A stretch of 64,000 bases of DNA from Chachezhania sediminis (GTDB lineage: Bacteria; Pseudomonadota; Alphaproteobacteria; Rhodobacterales; Rhodobacteraceae), in contig NZ_VOPH01000001.1 of assembly GCF_009765275.1 (NCBI RefSeq), positions 372,001-436,000 of the forward strand, in the 5' to 3' direction. The notes under the pieces were generated by a model. It searched no databases. It was given only the letters and a program-made list of their open reading frames with translations, and was not told the DNA's origin. Positions 19,393 to 30,326 of this stretch are shown here, in pieces; the stretch's first letter is position 1; every line of letters starts with the position of its first letter. The position numbers and the translations under genes are program-made.

Positions 19393-19605
19393 GCGAAACC
19401 TGTATCTAACCCTTCATAAGGTAAGGCCGGGCCATGGTTTTGCAAAGTCCCGATGACAGGATTATGACATCCCGCCCCGATGCGGCAGACCGTTGCCTGC
19501 CCGCATATGTCCCAACGGGCCAACCTGGCCCGTCAGGGTAATCACGATCGGTTTCCCAAGGGTTAACCGCGGATCGGCGGACGGGGAAACCGTTCAGCCC
19601 GAAGA

Positions 19606-19812
19606 TCAGGCCAGAGCCAGGTTGATGGCCTTGGCGCGGCCGTCACGGCCCTTTTCCAGCTCGTAGCTGACCGCCTGGCCGTCTTTCAGGCCGGTCAGGC
19701 CCGCGCGTTCCACTGCGGTGATGTGGACGAAGACGTCCTCGTTGCCTTCGGCCGGCTGGATGAAGCCATAGCCCTTGGTGGCGTTGAACCACTTGACGGT
19801 TCCATTTGCCAT
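19606..19812 (-). CDS. cspA: cold-shock protein, CspA family
   Basis: A 68-residue single OB-fold RNA chaperone with intact RNP1 (GYGFIQ) and RNP2 (VFVHI) motifs that bind single-stranded RNA or DNA. Ribosome site AAGGAA lies before the ATG. A roughly 200-base gap separates it from the next upstream gene, leaving room for the long structured 5' leader typical of csp genes; I did not identify a specific cold box. Confidence 0.95.
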   Translation of the reverse strand: MANGTVKWFNATKGYGFIQPAEGNEDVFVHITAVERAGLTGLKDGQAVSYELEKGRDGRAKAINLALA

Positions 19813-20040
19813 AAGATCAGTTCCTTATGTCTTGTCGCCCACGGTATGCGGCGACTTGGCAGCGCAAACGTAAGAGGCTGGCCGGAAAGGAACAGGTCTC
19901 GGTAGTTAGGTGCGCGCGCCGAATGCACCGGAACGTGAAAAAAATCAACGATTTTCTTAAGCGTTGGGCCGGTTTTCACCGGCCCGTGGCATGAATTTTT
20001 CATGACCCGGCAACAGTCCGCCGGCTGACCTTGCGTCGTG

Positions 20041-23000
20041 TTATTCCGCGGCCCTGGCCATGTCGTTTCCGCCCGACCGGAAGGCCGCCAGCAACTCCTC
20101 CCGCCGTTTCGCGGCCTTGGCCTCGTTCGCCATCTTCACCGGGCCATAGCCGCGGATATCCAGCGGCAAGGCCGCAAGCGCCACCACGATATCGCGAGTG
20201 TTGGGCGTGACCTTGGGCAGGATGTCGGCCATGTCCTTTTCGTACTGGTCGATCAGCGCACGTTCCATGCGGCGCTCCTCGCTGCGGCCGAACGGGTCAA
20301 GGAAGGTTCCGCGCACGAACTTCAGCGACTTCAGCATCCGGAACAGCACCAGCGAGCGTTCGGTGAACTTGCGCTTTTTCGGCCGCCCGTCCGGATCCGT
20401 CCCGCCCATCACCGGAGGCGCCAGGTGGAATTCCATCGCGAAGTCACCGTCGAAGGCCTCTTCCGCCTTGGCGCGACTTTCCAGAAGCATCCGGGCGACC
20501 TCGTATTCGTCCTTGTAGGCCAGAAGCTTGTGATAGCCCTTAGCGACCGCCTCCTTCAGGGCCGGATCCGAAATCCCGTCGACCAGCTTGCGATACTTCT
20601 TGGCCAGTCGCCTGTTCTGATAGGTGACCAGCTTCGCCTCGCGCACGGCGATCTTTTCGTCGAGCGTGGCCGGCAACTGTACGACGTTGGGCTTGGCCAG
20701 GTTCGCGGCCTCTTCGGTGTGCAGCATGGCCCAGCGGCCGATTTCGAACGCGCGCTTGTTGGCGTCGACCGCTGCACCATTCAGCTCGATCGCCTCCAGG
20801 ATCGCCTCGTGCGAAATCGGGATCAGGCCCTGCTGAAAGGCCGCGCCGAAGATCATCATGTTCGAATAGATGGAATCGCCCATCGTCGCCCGGGCCAGTT
20901 CCGACGCGTCGAAAAGGTTCAGGCGCTCCCGCATCCGGGCCTGCAGCGCCACCGTCAGCCGGTCGGTCGGCAGGGAGAATTCGGTATTGCGGGTGAAATC
21001 GCCGGTGATGATCTCGTGACTGTTGATCACGGCGCCGGTGCGGCCGGTGCGCGTCAGGCCCAGCGTCTTGGCGCCGGCGCTGACCACAAGGTCGCCGCCG
21101 ATCAGCGCGTCGGCCTCGCCCGTTGCGACGCGTACCGCGCTGATATCGTCCGGCTTTTCAGCCACGCGGCAATGGATGTGGACCGCGCCGCCCTTCTGTG
21201 CCAGGCCCGCCATTTCCATCATGGCGGCACCCTTGCCGTCGATCTGGGCCGCCTGGGCCAGCACGGCACCGATAGTCACCACGCCGGTGCCGCCGACGCC
21301 GGTGATGATCACGTTATAGGTGCCGTCGATGACCGGCAGGACAGGGGCCGGCAGATGCGGCAGGTCCAGCGTCGTGGTCGCGGCCTTCTTCACCTTGGCG
21401 CCCTTCACCGTCACGAAGGACGGGCAGAAGCCCTTGAGGCACGAGAAATCCTTGTTGCACGACGACTGGTCGATGGCGCGCTTGCGGCCCAGTTCGGTTT
21501 CCACGGGCACGACCGACACGCAGTTGGACTGCACCCCGCAATCGCCGCAGCCTTCGCAGATGTCGGTGTTGATGAAGACCCGCTGATCGGGATCCGGGAA
21601 CTTGCCACGCTTGCGCCGGCGGCGCTTTTCCGCCGCGCAGGTCTGGATATACAGGATGACGGACACGCCGTCCTTTTTTTCAAAGTCCTTCTGGACGTCC
21701 ATCAGCTCGGCGCGTTCGCGGGTCTCGATCCCCTTGGGGAAGGCGGAAAAGTCGATCTCTTCCTTCTCGTCATAGACGACGGCCAGGTTCTTCACCCCCA
21801 TTGCCTTGACCTCGGCCGCGATCCGCTGGGGCGACAGGCCGCCTTCGTTGTGCTGCCCGCCGGTCATGGCGACGGCATCGTTGAAGAGGATCTTGTAGGT
21901 GATGTTGGCCTTGGACGCCAAGGCCGCGCGGATCGCCTGCACGCCCGAATGGTTGTAGGTGCCGTCGCCCAGGTTCTGGAAGACATGGGGACGATTGGAA
22001 AACGGCGCCTCGCCGATCCAGTTGGCCCCTTCCCCGCCCATGTGGGTATAGCCCACGGTCGACCGGTCCATCCACTGCACCATGTAGTGGCAGCCGATCC
22101 CGGCATAGGCGCGGCTGCCATCGGGCAGCTTGGTGGACGAATTGTGCGGACAGCCCGAACAGAAATAGGGCACGCGGCTGGCGATTTCCTCGGCATTGTC
22201 GGCGCGGCGAGTTTCGTCGAGCGAGGCCAGACCGGCACGGATGCCGTCGGTGTCGCGTCCCTCTTCCACCAGGATCCCGCCCAGCTTTTCCGCGATCCAG
22301 ATCGGATCCAGCGCGCCCCGGGTCGGGAACAGTTCCTCGCGGTGCATGGCGCCCGAGCCGCCCTTGTACCAGCCATAGACGCGGCGGCCGCGGCGGTCGT
22401 CGAAGATCGCTTCCTTGACCTGCACCTCGATCAGCTTGCGCTTTTCCTCGACGATGACAATCAGGTCCAGGCCTTCGGCCCAGTCGTGAAAGCCCTTCAT
22501 GTCCAGCGGGAAGGTCTGGCCCACCTTGTAAAGGGTGATGCCCAGCCGCTCTGCCTCGTTCTCGTCGATGTTCAGCAGGGACATGGCGTGCAGCAGGTCC
22601 AGCCAGTTCTTGCCCGCGGCGACGAAGCCGATCTTGGCACCCGGCTTGCCCCACATCCGCTTGTCCATGCGATTGGCGTGGGAATAGGCTTCAGCCGCAA
22701 AACGTTTGTGGTCGATCATCCGCGTTTCCTGTTCGACCGGAGTGTCGCCCAGGCGGATGTTCAGACCGCCCGGCGGCATCGGATAGTCCGGCGGCGTGAC
22801 CAGGTTCAGGCGGAACGGATTGCCGTCCACGACCGCCGTGCTTTCGATCGTGTCCTTCATGGTCTTGAGACCTGTCCATAGGCCCGAGAACCGCGACAGG
22901 CCGATACCGTAAAGGCCGTAGTCCAGGATCTCCTGCACGCCGGCGGGGCTGACCACGGGCATGTAGGCATCCAGAAGCGCCCATTCGGACTGATGCAGCA

Positions 23001-23463
23001 CGGTCGAGCTTTCCCCGGTATGGTCGTCGCCCATCGCCACCAGCACACCGCCCAGGGGCGAGGTGCCGGCCATGTTGGCGTGCTTGAACGCGTCGCCCGA
23101 CCGGTCGACCCCCGGCCCCTTCCCGTACCAGAGCCCGAAGACCCCGTCATATTTCCCCTCGCCTCGCAGTTCGGCCTGCTGGCTGCCCCACAGCGCCGTG
23201 GCGGCCAGATCCTCGTTCAGGCCGAACTGGAAAACGATATCGTTCTGGGCCAGCAGCTTCTCGGCCCGGCTCATCTGAAGATCGACGGCGCCCAGGGGGG
23301 ACCCCCGGTAACCGGTCACCAACCCTGCGGTGTTATGTCCTGCCGCGCGGTCGCGGGCCTTCTGCGTCAGCATCAGACGCACCAGCGCCTGCGTGCCATT
23401 CAGAAGAACGGGACTCTTTTCGATGTCAAACCGGTCATTCAGGCTGATTTTCTGCGTACTCAT
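20041..23463 (-). CDS. indolepyruvate ferredoxin oxidoreductase, fused alpha and beta parts
   Basis: Oxidatively decarboxylates aryl-pyruvates to acyl-CoA with ferredoxin as acceptor, in aromatic amino acid breakdown. The 1140-residue polypeptide fuses TPP-dependent and gamma-type domains that are separate IorA and IorB in archaea. The pyrophosphate-binding part with CSGCPHNSS lies near residue 436. A cysteine-rich Fe-S segment (ICEGCGDCGVQSNC) follows near residue 640, and the Rossmann-like IITGVGGTGVVTIG of the gamma domain lies near 720. It reads away from a LysR gene across a 192-base divergent region holding two palindromes. Confidence 0.93.
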   Translation of the reverse strand: MSTQKISLNDRFDIEKSPVLLNGTQALVRLMLTQKARDRAAGHNTAGLVTGYRGSPLGAVDLQMSRAEKLLAQNDIVFQFGLNEDLAATALWGSQQAELRGEGKYDGVFGLWYGKGPGVDRSGDAFKHANMAGTSPLGGVLVAMGDDHTGESSTVLHQSEWALLDAYMPVVSPAGVQEILDYGLYGIGLSRFSGLWTGLKTMKDTIESTAVVDGNPFRLNLVTPPDYPMPPGGLNIRLGDTPVEQETRMIDHKRFAAEAYSHANRMDKRMWGKPGAKIGFVAAGKNWLDLLHAMSLLNIDENEAERLGITLYKVGQTFPLDMKGFHDWAEGLDLIVIVEEKRKLIEVQVKEAIFDDRRGRRVYGWYKGGSGAMHREELFPTRGALDPIWIAEKLGGILVEEGRDTDGIRAGLASLDETRRADNAEEIASRVPYFCSGCPHNSSTKLPDGSRAYAGIGCHYMVQWMDRSTVGYTHMGGEGANWIGEAPFSNRPHVFQNLGDGTYNHSGVQAIRAALASKANITYKILFNDAVAMTGGQHNEGGLSPQRIAAEVKAMGVKNLAVVYDEKEEIDFSAFPKGIETRERAELMDVQKDFEKKDGVSVILYIQTCAAEKRRRRKRGKFPDPDQRVFINTDICEGCGDCGVQSNCVSVVPVETELGRKRAIDQSSCNKDFSCLKGFCPSFVTVKGAKVKKAATTTLDLPHLPAPVLPVIDGTYNVIITGVGGTGVVTIGAVLAQAAQIDGKGAAMMEMAGLAQKGGAVHIHCRVAEKPDDISAVRVATGEADALIGGDLVVSAGAKTLGLTRTGRTGAVINSHEIITGDFTRNTEFSLPTDRLTVALQARMRERLNLFDASELARATMGDSIYSNMMIFGAAFQQGLIPISHEAILEAIELNGAAVDANKRAFEIGRWAMLHTEEAANLAKPNVVQLPATLDEKIAVREAKLVTYQNRRLAKKYRKLVDGISDPALKEAVAKGYHKLLAYKDEYEVARMLLESRAKAEEAFDGDFAMEFHLAPPVMGGTDPDGRPKKRKFTERSLVLFRMLKSLKFVRGTFLDPFGRSEERRMERALIDQYEKDMADILPKVTPNTRDIVVALAALPLDIRGYGPVKMANEAKAAKRREELLAAFRSGGNDMARAAE

Positions 23464-23524
23464 CGGTCACCTCCCAGTGTCGGATCAGCGTCGGCTGCCT
23501 TATTCTCCGCTCTTGCAGGAATTT

Positions 23525-23563
23525 AGGTCAAAATTGCTGACCTGTATAGCCGGATTATCCGGC
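23525..23563. promoter_or_regulatory. two palindromes in the iorAB/LysR divergent promoter region
   Basis: AGGTCA-N7-TGACCT at 23525-23543 and GCCGGATTATCCGGC at 23549-23563 are perfect dyads 5 bases apart, about 60-100 bases from the oxidoreductase start and about 90-130 bases before the LysR start. They are candidate operators; the binding proteins are not known. Confidence 0.5.
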
Positions 23564-23655
23564 AAGGCCTAAGACCTGTATCGTACAACTGTTGCTTGCC
23601 TGCGAACTTGCACCTCTAATATGTAGAACCTTCCCCGGGGATCGAAAGCAGAAAC

Positions 23656-24561
23656 ATGGATTGGGACAAGCTCAGGATTTTCCACGCGGTCGCGGATGCG
23701 GGGTCGCTGACCCATGCAGGTGAGCGTCTTAACCTGTCGCAGTCGGCGGTCAGCCGCCAGATCCGCGCGCTGGAAGAAAACCTGAACGCCACGCTCTTTC
23801 ACCGTCACGCCCGCGGGCTGATTCTGACGGAACAGGGAGAGCTGCTGTTCGACGCGACGAAATCCATGTCGCGCCGGCTGGATACCGCGTGGGCGCGGAT
23901 CCGCGACAGCGCGGACGAGGTGTTCGGCGAACTGCGTGTCACCACCACCACCGGGTTTGGCACGCTGTGGCTGGCGCCGCGGCTGGGCAAGTTCTACGAG
24001 ATGTATCCGGACATGAAGGTCGACCTCATGCTGGAGGAGCGGGTCATGGACCTGCCCATGCGCGAGGCCGACGTGGCCATCCGAATGAAGGAGCCCAGCC
24101 AGGCGGACCTTGTCAGGAAGCGGCTGATGGGCGTGCAGATGCGCATCTATGCCTCACGCAAGTACCTGGAACAGAACGGCGTGCCGCAGACGCTGGAAGA
24201 CGTGACGCGGCACCGGCTGATCTGCCAGAACCCGTCGACCCCGCAGGTTAGCGCCGGGGCGGTGATGATCCAGCACCTTCTGGCCTACAACCCGCATTCG
24301 CTGCTGACGGTGAACAACTATTTCGGCGTCTTGCAGGCTGTGCTGTCCGATCTGGGACTGGGCATCCTGCCCGACTACCTGATCGAGGACTTCCCCCAGC
24401 TGGTCCGCGCCTTCCCGGAAATCGAGTCGGCCGAAGTGCCGGTCTACCTCGCCTACCCCGAGGAACTGCGCCAGTCGCAACGGATCGCCGCCTTCCGCGA
24501 ATTCGTCCAGGACGAGGTCATCGCCCACCGCCGGCAGCTGCGCCAGATGGGCGAGCTTTGA
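23656..24561 (+). CDS. LysR-family regulator of the LsrB/VtlR type
   Basis: A 301-residue LTTR. The N-terminal winged HTH starts MDWDKLRIFHAVADAGSLTHAG and includes NLSQSAVSRQI. The effector-binding domain begins near residue 93. The N-terminal sequence closely resembles LsrB of Sinorhizobium and VtlR of Brucella, redox/virulence regulators that control AbcR small RNAs. An unannotated sRNA-like gene with an LTTR box lies about 0.7 kb downstream at 25286-25450, which supports that identity. It is divergent from the oxidoreductase gene and could also regulate it. Family is certain; orthology is inferred. Confidence 0.85.
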   Translation: MDWDKLRIFHAVADAGSLTHAGERLNLSQSAVSRQIRALEENLNATLFHRHARGLILTEQGELLFDATKSMSRRLDTAWARIRDSADEVFGELRVTTTTGFGTLWLAPRLGKFYEMYPDMKVDLMLEERVMDLPMREADVAIRMKEPSQADLVRKRLMGVQMRIYASRKYLEQNGVPQTLEDVTRHRLICQNPSTPQVSAGAVMIQHLLAYNPHSLLTVNNYFGVLQAVLSDLGLGILPDYLIEDFPQLVRAFPEIESAEVPVYLAYPEELRQSQRIAAFREFVQDEVIAHRRQLRQMGEL

Positions 24562-24596
24562 CCTGACCGCGTAGCCCCCGATAGGGAAGCCCCCTT

Positions 24597-25025
24597 GTGC
24601 CGAAAGGACAAGCACTCCGAAGAGATGCGGCAAAGTGGATTGCCGCCCTCGGAACCATCACGCTGATATCATTCGGTTATCTTGTGTTGACCTCTGACGG
24701 ACAGGACCACGTGCTGGCAGCGGTGGAAGCTGTGTCAACGTCCATGGCCTGCTCCGCAATCGTCTTTCTTCTCCTCAGCTTGACCGGCAGACCCCGCCTT
24801 GTCGCGGTTGTCTGGGCCATTTACTGGGTCGCGGCCTTTGCAATCCTGCTGATCGCCTACACTGTCTATTCGGCGGCAGCGTTGCCGCTGTCCTTCATGC
24901 TGCGCGCGACAGCCACGGATATCCTTCACCCCTTTGCGGGCGGGACCCTGACGGCTGTCTTCGTGCTACCCGTCTGGACGATGTACCGGCTTCTTGAATG
25001 GTGTGCTCAAGACCGCAGCCGCTAG
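24597..25025 (+). CDS. hypothetical membrane protein
   Basis: I do not recognise this 142-residue frame. It has four hydrophobic stretches (about residues 13-31, 46-62, 67-90 and 110-130) with basic ends, consistent with a small inner-membrane protein. It starts at GTG 35 bases after the LysR stop with only a modest GGGAAG upstream. Its codons are less GC-rich in third positions than those of its neighbours (CTC, ATA, TCA, TTG), suggesting transfer or relaxed selection. No function can be given. Confidence 0.5.
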   Translation: MPKGQALRRDAAKWIAALGTITLISFGYLVLTSDGQDHVLAAVEAVSTSMACSAIVFLLLSLTGRPRLVAVVWAIYWVAAFAILLIAYTVYSAAALPLSFMLRATATDILHPFAGGTLTAVFVLPVWTMYRLLEWCAQDRSR

Positions 25026-25285
25026 GACGCGCTGCCCCGCGCACCATCCCCCGCTCACTGAACGCCCAGGTCCTGATATCCCCGGCATGAAACCCGTCCG
25101 ACCAGGCGCGGGATCAGGCCGGCGAACCCCCTCCCGACCCTGATCGGCAAAAAACCGCCAGAGCGCCGAAAACTGCGCCATTCTGAGAATTCTCCCGAAA
25201 ACCCGACCCCTAGAAGCTTTGCGACCAATGAAATAAGACAACCTGAGCGGGATTCCGTGCGGCAGCCAAACCGGTTTCTGAATTA

Positions 25286-25316
25286 GCCATGCACACAGCG
25301 CATGGCGGTGTTGACA
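25286..25316 (+). promoter_or_regulatory. LTTR box and -35 element upstream of the small RNA
   Basis: GCCATGC-N7-GCATGGC at 25286-25306 is a perfect dyad containing T-N11-A (T90 to A302 of the block), the classical LysR box. TTGACA at 25311-25316 follows 4 bases later. The -10 is weak: TATGCT at 25331 has a spacer of only 14 and GCTTGA at 25334 matches poorly. This is what an activator-dependent promoter looks like. The LsrB/VtlR-like protein encoded at 23656 is the obvious candidate. Confidence 0.6.
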
Positions 25317-25340
25317 GACTGCACGAGAATTATGCTTGAA

Positions 25341-25450
25341 ACAGAGACCCTTGCCGCATAAATCGGCTCTTGAAGGCGGACGGGTTTACCCGCTCATCTT
25401 CATACCTCCCTGTTGGACCTCGGCCGAGCTTAGTGCTCGGCCTTTTTTTT
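25341..25450 (+). ncRNA. candidate small RNA, AbcR-like
   Basis: About 110 bases with no convincing reading frame, bounded by a promoter (TTGACA at 25311) and a textbook terminator. Predicted structure: a 5' stem using GCCG/CGGC, a small hairpin CGGG-TTTA-CCCG at 25381-25392, an unpaired C/U-rich segment containing CCTCCCTGTTGGACC around 25405-25420, and the terminator stem. The exposed CUCCC-type anti-Shine-Dalgarno segment and location near an LsrB/VtlR-type gene match what is known of AbcR sRNAs, which silence ABC-transporter mRNAs in Rhizobiales. The 5' end is approximate. Confidence 0.62.
25422..25450 (+). terminator. strong intrinsic terminator of the small RNA
   Basis: Perfect 8-bp stem GGCCGAGC (25422-25429) with GCTCGGCC (25435-25442), 5-base loop, directly followed by eight T. 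No protein gene ends within 390 bases upstream, so it must close a non-coding transcript. Confidence 0.9.
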
Positions 25451-25639
25451 GGTCGTTCGCCCAAGCGCGCTGCCCTTGGGGCATGCGGAACTGTGCGCAG
25501 GGTTACAGTTGTGTCCGTATCCCGTTGCGGCTTGGGCACGTTCCCTGTTTCAAAACCGTTTCACCACCTGAACCGGCAATACAATCGGGCCCGCAGATGT
25601 TAGCAATTGCGCCGACAACCGCCTAAGTGTGAGGCCGAA

Positions 25640-27970
25640 ATGAAGTTCCTGTTCCCCGATCGCATGGGGTCGGCCATGCGATCCCTTTTTGTAATCTGCC
25701 TCCTGGCGCTGACAGTTGTCAGCCTACCCGCCAAGGCCTCTGCCCAGGCCGCGCTTCTGGCAGCCACGCAGTCGGCAGAAGCCAGCGGCGACAAGACGAC
25801 GGCCGACCCGTCCCCCGACATGTCCAAGGAAGCCATCGACGCGATGGTCGCCCGCATGTCGGACGACCAGGTTCGGTCGATGCTGCTGGACCGTCTGGAC
25901 GCCGTCGCGGCCCAGGAAGCGGCCGCCCCCGCGAAACCCACGCTGTTCCAGCAGCTGACAGTGCTGGCCCAGGCCTTCGTCAGCCCGCTCGTCGCCACTG
26001 CTACCGGCTTTGGCACCATGATCGAGATGGAAAAGAACGTCCTTCAGCAGATCCATGCCGAACTGGGCTTTGTCGGGATCTGGAAGCTGCTTCTGATGCT
26101 CGCCATCTCGCTCGCAGTCGGCTTCGCGGCCGAAGCCGCGGTCCGCAAGGTGCTGCAGAGGATGCAGGGCGACGTTGCCCCGCCCGCGGGCGACACGCTG
26201 CGCGATTCCATCCTGTACCTGGCCCGGCGCCTGTTCCGGCAGCTGATCGGCCTGATCGTCTTCTTCGCCGTGGCGCGCCTGGTGGGGATCTTCCTGCACA
26301 CGCGCGTCGGCATCTCGATCGCGCATCCGTTCCTGCTCTACATGATCATGATCCCGCGGATCAGCGCCACGCTGACCCGGTTCGTCTTCGCGCCCGAGCA
26401 TCCCGAGCTGCGGCTGGTGAACTGTGCCGACCATTGGGCCAGATACCTGCAGCGCAACCTGACCGGTCTTTTCGCCCTGATGGGACTGACGCTGTTCATC
26501 CCGGCGATCAACTTCCTGTTCGGCGGCCATGCGGGTGAAGGCATCTCGCTGTCGTTCCTGATGAACCTGGCCGCGCAGCTGTATCTGGCGGTCATCGCCT
26601 GGACGGCACGCGAAGGTCTGCGCGACATCATCCGCGGCACCGATCCGGACCGGACCCGGTTCGACGAGAACATGGCCTATGTCTATCCCTACTGGATCAT
26701 CGGCGTCGACGTCTTCATCTGGGTCGTGACGGTGCTGGCCTTCGGGTTCCAGAAATGGGCCCTTCTGGGCGGCGGCGCGACCTATGTGACCCTGTTCTGG
26801 CTGGTGGTCCTGCCCGCGCTGGACACCGTGATCCGGGGCGTGGTCCAGCACCTCGTGCCGCCGATGACGGGCGACGGCGCCGTGGCCCGGTCCGCCTATC
26901 ATCAGGCCAAGCGCGCCTATGTCCGTATCGGCCGGATGGTCACCCTGATCCTGGTCCTGATGATCATCGCCGAAACCTGGGACATGAAGTTGATCTCGTT
27001 CTCGGGCGGTGTCGGTCCGGCGGCGCATTTCGTCAACTTCCTGTTGACGGCCGCGGTGGGCTTCGTCCTGTACGAGGCGGTATCGCTCTACATCAACCGC
27101 AAGCTGGCGCGGGAAAGCACCGACGCACAGACGCTGGAAGAAGGCGGTTCGATCCCCGAGGCCGCGGCGGGCGGCGAAGGCGGCAGCCATGGCGGCACCT
27201 CGCGGCTGGCGACCGTCCTGCCTCTGGTGCGCATGATCGCACAGGCCGGCATCATCGTTCTCTTTGCGCTGCTGGCTCTGGGGAACCTTGGCATCGACAT
27301 CACCCCGCTTCTGGCTGGCGCCGGGATCATCGGCCTGGCCATCGGCTTCGGCGCGCAGAAGCTGGTGTCGGACATCGTGTCCGGCGTCTTCTTCCTGGTC
27401 GACGATGCCTTCCGAGTGGGTGAATACGTCTCGGTCGGCAGCGTCATGGGCACGGTCGAGAAGATTTCGATCCGGTCGATGCAGCTGCGCCACCACCGCG
27501 GCATCCTGCAGACGGTTCCGTTCGGGGGGATCAAGGAAATCTCGAACATGAGCCGTGACTGGGTGATCATGAAGCTGAAGTTCACCGTGCCTTTCGACAC
27601 CGATCCGAACCTGATCAAGAAGCTGTTCAAGCAGATCGGCAAGGACATCCAGGCGGATCCGCTCGCTTCGGACGGGCTGATGGAAACCTTCAAGAGCCAG
27701 GGCGTCTTCGACTTCAACGACGTGGGCATGATCGTGCGCGGCAAGTTCATGGCGCGCCCGGGCACCCAGTTCACGATCCGGAAAGAGATCTACAACAAGG
27801 TCAAGGAAGCCTTTGCCGAGAACGGTATCGAGTTCGCCCGCCGCGAGGTGCGTATCGCGATGCCCGAGGGCCAGGACTTCGAGGACATGACCGACGAGGA
27901 ACTGGACGAGTTGAGGGCCAAGATCGCAGCCGGCGAAGCTGCACGGGCAGCGCGGGCCGCATCCGAATAA
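25640..27970 (+). CDS. MscS-family mechanosensitive ion channel, large form
   Basis: Inner-membrane channel opened by membrane tension on osmotic downshock. The 776 residues start with a likely signal sequence (MRSLFVICLLALTVVSLPAKASA, from residue 13). A periplasmic region of about 110 residues is followed by about nine to ten membrane segments. The MscS pore helix and cytoplasmic beta domain start at GIDITPLLAGAGIIGLAIGFGAQKLVSDIVSG near residue 555. The glycine/alanine-rich pore helix is intact. The N-terminal extension places it with the larger MscK/YbdG-like members. Start chosen at the ATG at 25640. Confidence 0.9.
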   Translation: MKFLFPDRMGSAMRSLFVICLLALTVVSLPAKASAQAALLAATQSAEASGDKTTADPSPDMSKEAIDAMVARMSDDQVRSMLLDRLDAVAAQEAAAPAKPTLFQQLTVLAQAFVSPLVATATGFGTMIEMEKNVLQQIHAELGFVGIWKLLLMLAISLAVGFAAEAAVRKVLQRMQGDVAPPAGDTLRDSILYLARRLFRQLIGLIVFFAVARLVGIFLHTRVGISIAHPFLLYMIMIPRISATLTRFVFAPEHPELRLVNCADHWARYLQRNLTGLFALMGLTLFIPAINFLFGGHAGEGISLSFLMNLAAQLYLAVIAWTAREGLRDIIRGTDPDRTRFDENMAYVYPYWIIGVDVFIWVVTVLAFGFQKWALLGGGATYVTLFWLVVLPALDTVIRGVVQHLVPPMTGDGAVARSAYHQAKRAYVRIGRMVTLILVLMIIAETWDMKLISFSGGVGPAAHFVNFLLTAAVGFVLYEAVSLYINRKLARESTDAQTLEEGGSIPEAAAGGEGGSHGGTSRLATVLPLVRMIAQAGIIVLFALLALGNLGIDITPLLAGAGIIGLAIGFGAQKLVSDIVSGVFFLVDDAFRVGEYVSVGSVMGTVEKISIRSMQLRHHRGILQTVPFGGIKEISNMSRDWVIMKLKFTVPFDTDPNLIKKLFKQIGKDIQADPLASDGLMETFKSQGVFDFNDVGMIVRGKFMARPGTQFTIRKEIYNKVKEAFAENGIEFARREVRIAMPEGQDFEDMTDEELDELRAKIAAGEAARAARAASE

Positions 27971-28008
27971 CGAGGGACGGACCGGGGCACGAACCCCGGC
28001 CACCAGGC

Positions 28009-28044
28009 GCGCGCGCCCCGACGGGAAACCGACGGGGCGCGCGC
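28009..28044 (+). terminator. GC-rich hairpin after mscS
   Basis: GCGCGCGCCCCG at 28009-28020 pairs perfectly with CGGGGCGCGCGC at 28033-28044, with CGG/CCG extending into the loop. There is no T run, so it may be a weak terminator or an mRNA-stabilising structure between mscS and purL. Confidence 0.55.
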
Positions 28045-28149
28045 TGCATTTCCGGGCTTCGCTGCCGCGGTTGCACCGAATGCGGTGCCCTGCCCCTTCC
28101 CCCGGTCGCGCCCCTGTCGTAAAGGAGGCCGCAATCATCCGCGGGGGAC

Positions 28150-30312
<2,163 letters not shown>

Positions 30313-30326
30313 CGGGTCCGACCGGA

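Noticed and set aside
20038-22881. A 947-codon open frame on the plus strand
   Set aside because: Antisense to the oxidoreductase gene, whose motifs are clear; low-complexity composition marks it as a shadow.
25330-25539. A 69-codon minus-strand frame across the small RNA
   Set aside because: No ribosome site, basic low-complexity composition, and it crosses a perfect intrinsic terminator on the other strand.
25724-28138. An 804-codon frame on the minus strand
   Set aside because: Antisense to mscS, with no recognisable domain.
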